Source: Burkholderiales bacterium (GTDB taxonomy: Bacteria; Pseudomonadota; Gammaproteobacteria; Burkholderiales; Burkholderiaceae_F). From it: DNA of 16,287 nucleotides. The notes beneath the pieces were generated by a model that worked only from the letters and a program-made list of their open reading frames with translations, ran no database searches and was not told the origin of the DNA. The stretch covers positions 1-16,287 of the forward strand of contig JAJTHJ010000369.1 in the NCBI GenBank assembly GCA_021298875.1. The letters are read 5' to 3'. The position numbers and the translations under genes are program-made. This document shows positions 1 to 5,563 of the stretch, piece by piece. How positions within the stretch are numbered: position 1 is the stretch's first letter; the number at the start of each line of letters is the position of its first letter.

Positions 1-41
1 AGGGGTCGAAGCCCCCAATCTGCCAGAAGACCCGGCGACCA

Positions 42-69
42 CTCAGCGGCCTGCATGCAGGCCGCTGAG
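42..69. repeat. Perfect 28-bp palindrome
   Basis: Two 14-base arms meet with no spacer at the centre TGCATGCA (52-59), starting CTCAGCGG and ending CCGCTGAG. As RNA it would need a loop and give a stem of about 12 bp. No T-run follows on either strand, so an ordinary intrinsic terminator is not supported. It could be the 3' end of a transcript entering from the left, a site for a dimeric protein, or a palindromic repeat unit. Confidence 0.75.
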
Positions 70-295
70 CAGTCCTCGATCAACGTCAAGTGTCGGATAA
101 ATACGAAACCAGCTCACGCGGCGGCAATCCGCAGTCGGCACCGAGCGCGCGCCGCTTCCCACCCAGCAGAACCTGGAAGCACGAGAGTGGCTAGACACGA
201 GTCGTGTGGCGCAGCGGACCGAACGACGGGAGACGAAGTCCCCGCGCAACCGCAACGGCGCTGCGGCTTAAACTGCCGTCGAGCCTGACCCCATT

Positions 296-301
296 GGGAG
301 G
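296..301 (+). promoter_or_regulatory. Ribosome-binding site of parD
   Basis: GGGAGG at 296-301 lies 6 bases before ATG 308. This favours ATG 308 over the in-frame TTG at 302, which would overlap the end of the site. Confidence 0.7.
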
Positions 302-307
302 TTGACG

Positions 308-559
308 ATGGATGACCCCGCACTCCAGTTGGAACTGCCGGACTCGCTGCGCCGCTTTGTGGATGAGCGGGTGCAGCGGGGCGACTATGCGGACGCCGCC
401 GAGTATCTGCGCGACCTGGTGCGCCGCGATCGCGAAGCGCAAGCGGCGCAGCGTCTGCGTGAGCTGATTCAAGAAGGGTTGGCATCGGGGCCGCCGCGCG
501 CGCTCGGCGAGTCCGACTGGTCCGATCTGCGCGCACGCGCCGTGCAAGCGACGCGGTGA
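308..559 (+). CDS. parD: ParD-like type II antitoxin (ribbon-helix-helix)
   Basis: This 83-residue protein looks like the antitoxin of a ParDE pair. In that family the N-terminal ribbon-helix-helix dimer binds the operon's own operator and the C-terminal tail wraps the ParE toxin. Visible features are a short beta-strand-like start (LQLELPDSL, residues 7-15) and a helix pair (residues 12-40) with the family-typical GDYADAAEYLRDLVRRD pattern at residues 25-41. A charged, helical C-terminal tail (residues 42-83) would contact the toxin. ATG 308 is chosen because GGGAGG sits 6 bases upstream. The stop codon overlaps the GTG start of the next gene (GTGA), so the two are translationally coupled. 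The pair is probably autorepressed, as is usual for the family, but no operator can be fixed from the sequence. The family assignment is firm; activity is inferred. Confidence 0.88.
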   Translation: MDDPALQLELPDSLRRFVDERVQRGDYADAAEYLRDLVRRDREAQAAQRLRELIQEGLASGPPRALGESDWSDLRARAVQATR

Positions 560-876
560 AGCCGGCACGCCTGCGGCCGGCGGCCGAGCGGGACCTCGTC
601 GAGATCGCGCACTGGTATGCCGACCAAGGCGGGGCGGCGCTGGCCGACCGGTTCTTCGAAGAAGCGCGCGCCGCCCTGTCCACGGTTGAACGCACACCCG
701 GAATCGGCTCGCTGCGCCTTGGCGAGATCGCCGGGGTGCCCGGCTTGAGGTCCTGGGCGTTGCAGAACTTTCCTGTGCGCTGGTTCTACCTGGAGCGGCC
801 GGAGTTTCTGGATGTCTTGAGGCTGCTCGGAGAACGGCAGGACATCGCCGCCATCCTGGGGCCGGGGCCGCACTGA
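556..876 (+). CDS. parE: RelE/ParE-family toxin
   Basis: This 106-residue protein has the compact RelE/ParE superfamily pattern. It begins with a beta strand and a conserved Arg-Leu-Arg-Pro-Ala-Ala-Glu-Arg-Asp-Leu stretch (residues 5-14). Two helices follow, the first containing IAHWYADQ (17-24) and the second the RFFEEARAAL segment (32-41). The C-terminal sheet includes the WFYLERPEFLDVLRLLGERQD region (76-96). ParE proteins poison DNA gyrase while RelE proteins cleave mRNA on the ribosome; the Gly-Glu-Arg-Gln-Asp ending resembles ParE, and pairing with a ParD-like antitoxin supports that reading. The GTG start at 556 overlaps the parD stop at 557-559. The length is normal for the family and no damage is visible. 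Biochemical target not determined here. Confidence 0.88.
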   Translation: MKPARLRPAAERDLVEIAHWYADQGGAALADRFFEEARAALSTVERTPGIGSLRLGEIAGVPGLRSWALQNFPVRWFYLERPEFLDVLRLLGERQDIAAILGPGPH

Positions 877-909
877 GGGCGCCGCGCCAACCGCAACGCC
901 GCTCGAAGC

Positions 910-2087
910 ATGCCCTCCGCCTACACCTCTCCGCCCTCCGCACCCCCGGCGGCCGCCGCAACGGGGCTTTGGCGGGTTGGCATCCGGTGGACCTCGCGGC
1001 GCATGTGCTCGATGCGCTGGTCGAGCGCAGCGGGGTCGATCCGGCGCGCATCGACGACGTGATCCTCGGTTGCGTGATGCAGGTGGGCGAGCAGGCGGTC
1101 AACGTGGCGCGCAACGCGGTGCTGGCCTCGCGCCTGCCGCAGTCGGTGCCGGCCACCAGCATCGACCGGCAGTGCGGCTCCTCGCAGCAGGCGCTGCACT
1201 TCGCGGCGCAGGCGGTGATGGCGGGCACGATGGACTTGGTCGTCGCGGGCGGCGTGGAAGTCATGTCGCGTGTGCCGCTGGGCCCCTCGGTCACGCTCGC
1301 CGCCAAGGCGGGCATGGGCACGTATATGAGCCCGGCGCTCAGGGCGCGCTTTGGCGAGACCGAGTTCAGCCAGTCCACCGGCGCGGAGATGCTGGCACGC
1401 AAGTACGGCCTCAGCCGCGCCGCGCTCGATGCCTACGCGCTGCAAAGCCACCAGCGCGCGGCGGCGGCGACAACGTCGGGCGCCTTTGCCGACGAGCTGC
1501 TGCCGCTGCCGGCGCGCGCGGCCGACGGCAGCGCGGCGGGCGAGCACCGCCGCGACGAAGGCATCCGCTTCGACGCCACGCTGGCCGCCATCGCGGCCGT
1601 GAAGCCGCTGCGCGAGGACGGCGTGATCGCCGCCGCCAACGCGAGCCAGATTTGCGACGGCGCGTCCGCCGTGCTGGTGGCGAGCGAAGCGATGGTCAAG
1701 TCGCTCGGCGCCACGCCGCTGGCACGCGTGCACGGCATGACGGTGCGGGGCCACGACCCGGTGATCATGCTGGAAGCGCCGATCCCGGCCACCGAGTTGG
1801 CGCTGCGCCGCGCGGGGCTGCGGCTGGCGGACATCGATCTGTTTGAAGTCAACGAAGCCTTTGCCTCGGTGCCGCTTGCCTGGCTCGCCGCCACCGGCGC
1901 CGACCCCGCACGGCTGAACGTGCACGGCGGCGCGATCGCCTTGGGCCACCCGCTCGGCGCCTCCGGCACCAAGCTCACCGCCACGCTGCTGCACGCGCTG
2001 CGCCGCCGCGGGGGCCGCTACGGGTTGCTGACGATGTGCGAGGGCGGCGGCATGGCCAATGTGACGATTTTTGAGTCGCTGCGGTAG
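910..2087 (+). CDS. Acetyl-CoA C-acyltransferase (thiolase), apparent N-terminal frameshift
   Basis: Thiolases condense or cleave 3-ketoacyl-CoA in fatty-acid oxidation, steroid side-chain breakdown or acetoacetyl-CoA metabolism. The intact frame runs from 969 (TTG) to 2087, 372 residues. In that numbering the nucleophile is Cys69 (DRQCGSSQQ), NEAFA is at 295-299, the catalytic His is 327 (GHPLG) and the second Cys is 357 (CEGGG). All catalytic residues are present. The family-typical start, ALRTPGGRRNG, is encoded at 933-965, upstream of the TTG and in the same frame but with no start codon. ATG 910 begins MPSAY in the next frame, and adding one base within about 925-932 joins them into a normal 392-residue protein with the nucleophile at residue 89. 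So either a 1-base deletion or a sequence error is present. If real, the first strand of the fold is lost. The physiological substrate is not identifiable. Confidence 0.85.
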
Positions 2088-2175
2088 TCCCCCTGTGTCG
2101 GGGATTGCTTCTGCGGTCAGCCGTGTTCCTCCACGCCAACGCCGGACCATGAACTTTGCAGCGTTGGGGCATCCG

Positions 2176-2244
2176 CGCCCCCACCCCAGCCCGTCCAGTC
2201 TCGGCCTTTGCAAGGCCGAGACTGGACGGGCTGGGGTGGGGGCG
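2176..2244. repeat. 33-bp perfect stem with 3-base loop
   Basis: Positions 2176-2208 pair without mismatch with 2212-2244 around the loop TGC (2209-2211). The inner part reads TCTCGGCCTT-TGC-AAGGCCGAGA and the outer part is C-rich on the left, G-rich on the right. An outer GCATC (2169-2173) / GATGC (2255-2259) pairing could extend it past an internal loop. No T-run follows on either side. It is far longer than a normal terminator stem and may be a mobile or MITE-like palindromic repeat. Confidence 0.85.
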
Positions 2245-2393
2245 TGGGCGCCTCGATGCGGTGAGGTTCACGCGTAAGGTGACCGCGCGGCGGCTTGGCG
2301 AGGGAAGGCTGCCGCCATCCGCACACGCTCCAACGCTTGTGACTCCGCGGGGATAGATGGCCGCCTCGCCACGCGCTGCACGGCAGCGGGCGA

Positions 2394-2399
2394 TACACT
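2394..2399 (+). promoter_or_regulatory. Possible -10 box of the small-protein/nucleotidyltransferase pair
   Basis: TACACT lies 9 bases before ATG 2409. Transcription would begin within a few bases of the start codon, and there is no Shine-Dalgarno sequence in the intervening bases, so a near-leaderless message is possible. No good -35 box is seen 17 bases upstream. Confidence 0.3.
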
Positions 2400-2408
2400 C
2401 CTTTCGCC

Positions 2409-2597
2409 ATGGAAAAAGTCGTCCGCCGCACCCTGCTCAACGCCGCGCCCAAGGACAGCGCTTATTGGTTGTCGCGACCGGCGGCCGAGCGCATTGCCGC
2501 GGTCGAGGCCCTGCGCGAGCAGGCGATGGCCCATCTCCCCGATGCTCAACGCCGACTTCAAAGAGTTTGTCGGGTTACTCAACTCAAGCGGGGTTGA
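2409..2597 (+). CDS. Small uncharacterised protein paired with nucleotidyltransferase
   Basis: This 62-residue, charged, soluble protein has the pattern AYWLSRPAAERIAAVEALREQ (from residue 18), followed by RLQRVCRVTQL (49-59). From memory, small proteins with a 'YWLSRP..ER..AVE.LR' core and a 'LQR..R..Q' tail commonly sit directly upstream of nucleotidyltransferases of the kind encoded next. That makes this a plausible partner or antitoxin-like protein, though its role is not established. The ATG at 2409 has no clear Shine-Dalgarno sequence. The last 56 bases also encode the start of the nucleotidyltransferase in the +1 frame. Because the RLQRVCRVTQL tail lies within the shared DNA and looks conserved, I think both frames are truly coding. 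Confidence 0.65.
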   Translation: MEKVVRRTLLNAAPKDSAYWLSRPAAERIAAVEALREQAMAHLPDAQRRLQRVCRVTQLKRG

Positions 2598-2997
2598 GTA
2601 TTTGGTGGTCGGCGGCTATGCGCTCGCCGCGCATGGGCATCCGCGCTATACGGGCGATCTCGATTTGTGGGTCGAAGCCACGCCAACCAACGTCGAGCGT
2701 CTGCTGGCCGTGTTGACGCGCTTTGGCTTTGGCAGCCTCGGGCTGGCCGCGCAGGACTTCGCCACGCCGGGCGCGATGGTGCAACTGGGCTATCCGCCGG
2801 CGCGCATCGACCTGCTGACCGCCATCGATGGCGTCGCGTTTGCCGATTGCTACCCGCGCCGGCAAATACTGTCCGGCGGCGGCGTGGAACTGCCGATCCT
2901 GAGCCTCGCCGACTTCAAGGCCAACAAGCGCGCGAGCGGCCGGGCCAGGGATCTGGCCGACCTCGAAGCGCTGGAAGGCTCCGCCGACGCGGATTGA
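2542..2997 (+). CDS. Nucleotidyltransferase-fold protein (AbiEii/DUF6036-like)
   Basis: This 151-residue protein has the minimal nucleotidyltransferase fold. VVGGYALAAHG (22-32) is the glycine-containing helix-start motif. TGDLDLWV (37-44) carries two candidate metal-binding aspartates (Asp39, Asp41), and RIDLL (88-92) supplies a third (Asp90). The C-terminal KANKRASGRARDLADLEAL segment (127-145) is also typical of the group. Such stand-alone proteins resemble AbiEii-type abortive-infection toxins and MNT-type enzymes that nucleotidylate RNA or a partner protein; the actual substrate here is unknown. ATG 2542 is chosen because homology starts at once (MLNADFKEFVGLLN). It lies inside the upstream small gene, so translation is probably coupled. 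yaeQ starts 35 bases after its stop. Confidence 0.8.
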   Translation: MLNADFKEFVGLLNSSGVEYLVVGGYALAAHGHPRYTGDLDLWVEATPTNVERLLAVLTRFGFGSLGLAAQDFATPGAMVQLGYPPARIDLLTAIDGVAFADCYPRRQILSGGGVELPILSLADFKANKRASGRARDLADLEALEGSADAD

Positions 2998-3032
2998 CGG
3001 CGGACCGCTCTCGCGCATCACGCTACTGCCCG

Positions 3033-3584
3033 ATGGCCCTGCGCTCCACCGTCTACCGCGCCGACCTTACGGTCTCCGACCTCGACCGCCACGTTTACGG
3101 CTCGCACGCGCTGACACTCGCGCGCCATCCGTCGGAAACCGAAGAGCGGCTGATGGTGCGGCTGCTCGCCTTTGCGCTGCACGCCGACGAGGCGCTCGCC
3201 TTTGGGCCGGGGTTGTCCACCGAAGACGAACCCGACCTCGTGCTGCGCGACGCCACCGGCGCGATCGAGCTGTGGATCGACGTCGGCCTGCCCGACGAGC
3301 GCGCAGTGCGCAAAGCCTGCGGCCGCGCGCGGCGGGTGGTGGTGTTGGCCTACGGCGCGCGCCGCGTGGACGCCTGGTGCGGCGACAACGCGGCGGCCTT
3401 TGCGCGGCTCGCCAACCTCTCGGTGCTCACGCTCACCGGGGCAGAGACCGAGGCGCTGCAAACGCTCGCCGCGCGCTCGATGACGCTCACCTGCACGATC
3501 CAGGACGGCCACGTGTGGCTGGCCTCGCCCGCTACCACGATCGAATTGACGCCCGCCGTCCGCGTGGGCGCCGGTGTGTCTTGA
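3033..3584 (+). CDS. yaeQ: YaeQ family protein
   Basis: This 183-residue protein matches E. coli YaeQ over its whole length, as I recall that sequence: start MALRSTVYRADLTVSDLDR, then LARHPSETEERLMVRLLAFAL, then EDEPDLVLRD, then ELWIDVGLPDERAVRKAC, and near the end MTLTCTIQDGHVWL. The YaeQ fold is related to PD-(D/E)XK nucleases, and the conserved acidic and lysine residues seen here (GLSTEDEPD, then the Glu of IELWID, then Lys in RAVRKAC) fit that active-site pattern. A nuclease activity and cellular role have not been established to my knowledge. ATG 3033 gives the canonical N-terminus; no Shine-Dalgarno sequence is visible. It may be read through from the nucleotidyltransferase gene 35 bases upstream. 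Confidence 0.93.
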   Translation: MALRSTVYRADLTVSDLDRHVYGSHALTLARHPSETEERLMVRLLAFALHADEALAFGPGLSTEDEPDLVLRDATGAIELWIDVGLPDERAVRKACGRARRVVVLAYGARRVDAWCGDNAAAFARLANLSVLTLTGAETEALQTLAARSMTLTCTIQDGHVWLASPATTIELTPAVRVGAGVS

Positions 3585-3845
3585 GTGGGTTGTCAGGCGA
3601 CGGCCTGCGGTCGTGCGGGCCAAAGCGGGAACGACGTGACTTCGCTGCTGTTCTGACCAAATGAAGTCGAAAACGCACCCCAAGCAGCGGCGCGGGTTTG
3701 CGGGCAGCGGCCCGAAAACGGCGTGGGAGCAAAGTTGTAAACGTCGACGAGACGCTTCCCTTCCGGCTGGGCGGATCTCGATGCCGGTGCGGAAGACCTG
3801 GCGATCGGTTCAGCAGTACTTGAGCGAGTGGCCGAGGAGTACGCG
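3585..3845. other. Non-coding or decayed region, no gene recognised
   Basis: Open frames exist on both strands but give Arg/Pro/Ala-rich translations with no recognisable motif. It lies directly beyond the truncated binding-protein remnant on the minus strand. I looked there for the missing C-terminal two thirds of that protein in all three minus frames and saw no recognisable continuation, which suggests deletion or replacement and not a simple frameshift. Confidence 0.4.
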
Positions 3846-4418
3846 TCACGCGCCGCCGGCGGCGCCGCCAGCAGCGGTTCGCGCGGCGGGTCCGGTCGTG
3901 CCCAGCGCAGCTTGGGCTGGGTCCTTTTCTCGACCCGTAGCGTCGCTTACTGCGGCGGGCAGGCGCGGATTCGTCGACGCGGGGCTCACCTGAGCGATCC
4001 TGGCTCGGTGATAGAAGCCGGTCGCAGCAATCGAAACGCCCGAGTTCAGGTGCCCGATTACCGCGATCGCCTCCGACACGCCGATCGTCGCCCCGATGCG
4101 GGCACCGGCGCGCGGGTCGGCCTGGTCGTCGTACTCCCTCAGTGTCAGTCGGATCGCTAGATCATTGATGTGCAAGCCCGAGGCGTTGGCCTCGTCGACG
4201 GCCATCTGGGCACCGCGCGCGATGTCGCGACCCAGATGACTGAGCGGCCCGGAGAAGGGAGCAGCGACCGCTATCTCGACGGATCGGACGCCACCGCGGG
4301 CCTCGACTTGGATGGACTCCGCCGCAGTGGCCAGGTCGCTGGTGGTCCAGCAAATCATGGCGACCGCGAGCAACCACGATCCGGGCCGGCGGTTCCGGCG
4401 TTTGCTTCTGAAGCGCAT
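3846..4418 (-). pseudogene. Truncated LivJ/LivK-type periplasmic amino-acid-binding protein
   Basis: The first ~153 of 190 residues look like the N-terminal lobe of a branched-chain amino-acid (type I periplasmic) binding protein. Visible features are a basic start and hydrophobic segment typical of a signal peptide (residues 1-33, RRNRRPGSWLLAVAMICWTT). VEIAVAAPFSGPLSHLGRD (47-65), GAQMAVDEANASG (69-81), AIAVIGHLNSGVSIAA (117-132) and IAQVSPASTNPRL (141-153) follow. Full-length members have about 370 residues; here similarity stops after STNPRL (about position 3960) and Ala/Gly-rich sequence follows to a stop. The start at 4418 is chosen because AAGGAG lies 7 bases upstream; a longer frame to 4622 runs into the hydrolase gene and is unlikely. 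No permease or ATPase genes are adjacent. Without the second lobe it cannot form a normal ligand cleft. Confidence 0.72.
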
Positions 4419-4584
4419 CCAGCGACTCCTTGCCATCGCCCCCGTGCCATGCGAGCCACCGCTCAGCGTGGGCGACTCTGCACCGTACCGCCGAGATGCT
4501 GCCCACGCAAGATGAGAGGTGGACTCGCCCGCAATGCCTGGCGACTGCGCAACCACCGGGAGCGCCGCGCCGCCGCTTAGAGGG

Positions 4585-5352
4585 TCATTGCATTGACGAA
4601 TCAATCCGGCGAAGGAAGTCATCGATAGCGTAGCGCGCGGTGGTCGAATTCATCAGGAACGTGTGAACGTCGTCGACCAGGACGGTCGGTGCCGCACCTT
4701 CCCGAGCCGCCTCGTCCAGGGCAACTACGCCGTCATTCGGCTCGCCTCCGAAGGGGCTCAGCTTTCCCGTGGGGCGGCCCGTGCCGATGATCCGCAGCCA
4801 GGGGATGGGCGGCACCTGCAGTCCGGCAAAGAACTGTGGATCGGCAAGCCTCTGGCCGCCGTCGCCGGCCGCCAGCCGGAACCACGACGACTCCTTAAAC
4901 CGCCGCGCGAGGCGCGGTGGCATGAGCGGGGTTCCAAGGGTGATGAGGGCGCTCGCGGCGCCGGGCCGTATCCGTACTTTCGACAGTGCCGACAGCGCCA
5001 GCAGGCCACCAAGAGAGTGGCCGCACAACGCAAAGCGCTGGCCGCCGCCAGTCATCGCCAGCATGCGCGCCTGCAAGCGATCGCAGATGGAGGTATAGCT
5101 CTCGAAGTCGGCGACGTAACCGAGGGATTCGGTCGGATGTCCGCGTTGGTTCAGGTAGTTCGCCAATGGCTGGAGCGACAACGGCGTTCGGCCAAGGCCA
5201 TGGATCAGTAGTACGCGCACAGCGAGCAGACGCACAGGTTGGATGTGCAGAGTCTCGATGAACGCTTTGCGAAGCGACAGCCGCCGCGCGCCGGGTATCA
5301 CGAGGCGACTCCGCGGGCGCCTCAACGAAAGACCGACGTGCTGCGGCGGCAA
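4585..5352 (-). CDS. Alpha/beta hydrolase (lipase/esterase-like)
   Basis: The encoded protein (up to 255 residues) has a complete alpha/beta-hydrolase triad: VLLIHGLGR at 47-55 (oxyanion-hole region), the nucleophile Ser113 in GHSLG (111-115), acid Asp207 in PNDGVV (205-210) and His230 in VDDVHTF (226-232). GTP-L-type 'TLGTPL' (138-143) after the nucleophile resembles triacylglycerol lipase and PGAP1-like esterases. The substrate is unknown. The first ~43 residues are Arg-rich with no signal peptide and no similarity I recognise, so translation may start later, for example at a GTG or TTG just before VRLLAVRVLLIHG (about residue 40); no ribosome-binding site decides this. It is separated from glmS by 211 bases and from the pseudogene start by 166 bases. 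Confidence 0.78.
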   Translation of the reverse strand: MPPQHVGLSLRRPRSRLVIPGARRLSLRKAFIETLHIQPVRLLAVRVLLIHGLGRTPLSLQPLANYLNQRGHPTESLGYVADFESYTSICDRLQARMLAMTGGGQRFALCGHSLGGLLALSALSKVRIRPGAASALITLGTPLMPPRLARRFKESSWFRLAAGDGGQRLADPQFFAGLQVPPIPWLRIIGTGRPTGKLSPFGGEPNDGVVALDEAAREGAAPTVLVDDVHTFLMNSTTARYAIDDFLRRIDSSMQ

Positions 5353-5563
5353 GGTCTCCGCTTACGCGGGCCGAATGCCAGCGTCCGGTTTCGCGGCGAT
5401 CGAGGACGGCACAAGGGGACTGCTCATGGCCGCCAGCAGTCAGTCGCGCAGTTCCCGAAAGCCGCCGTCCTGGCGCTGCAATCGGTAACGGACGCTGGGG
5501 CCAGCGTACCGGAGCCAACCGGATCTGCCGACCTTCGCAACTGCCGACCACGCGGGGTTTGCG

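Larger units (their letters stand above)
1..307. other. Leading intergenic region, no gene seen
   Basis: I find no convincing coding sequence in this stretch on either strand; the open frames read as low-complexity Arg/Ala-rich translation typical of GC-rich non-coding DNA. It holds a perfect 28-bp palindrome (listed separately). It also holds a 6-bp inverted repeat with a 1-base spacer, ACACGA-G-TCGTGT at 195-207, about 100 bases upstream of parD, which could be an operator, but nothing else supports that. Near the right end is the ribosome-binding site of parD. Confidence 0.5.
2088..2408. other. Intergenic region with long hairpin, no gene seen
   Basis: No coding sequence is supported here. 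Just after the thiolase stop is a weak hairpin (TCCCC 2088-2092 with GGGGA 2100-2104), too short to call a terminator with confidence. The centre is occupied by a 33-bp perfect hairpin (2176-2244, listed separately). The right part leads to the next gene, with TACACT at 2394-2399 as a possible -10 box. Confidence 0.5.

Noticed and set aside
921..2213. 430-codon open frame antisense to the thiolase
   Set aside because: His/Arg/Ala-rich shadow of the thiolase codons; no domain recognisable and it runs through the 33-bp hairpin.
3661..3993. Possible 110-residue plus-strand protein
   Set aside because: Starts without a ribosome-binding site, has no motif, and its second half is antisense to the tail of the truncated binding protein.
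5492..5507. Hairpin ACGCTGG-GG-CCAGCGT downstream of glmS as its terminator
   Set aside because: The 2-base loop is too tight for the full stem, it lies 57 bases or more beyond the stop, and no T-run follows on the minus strand.
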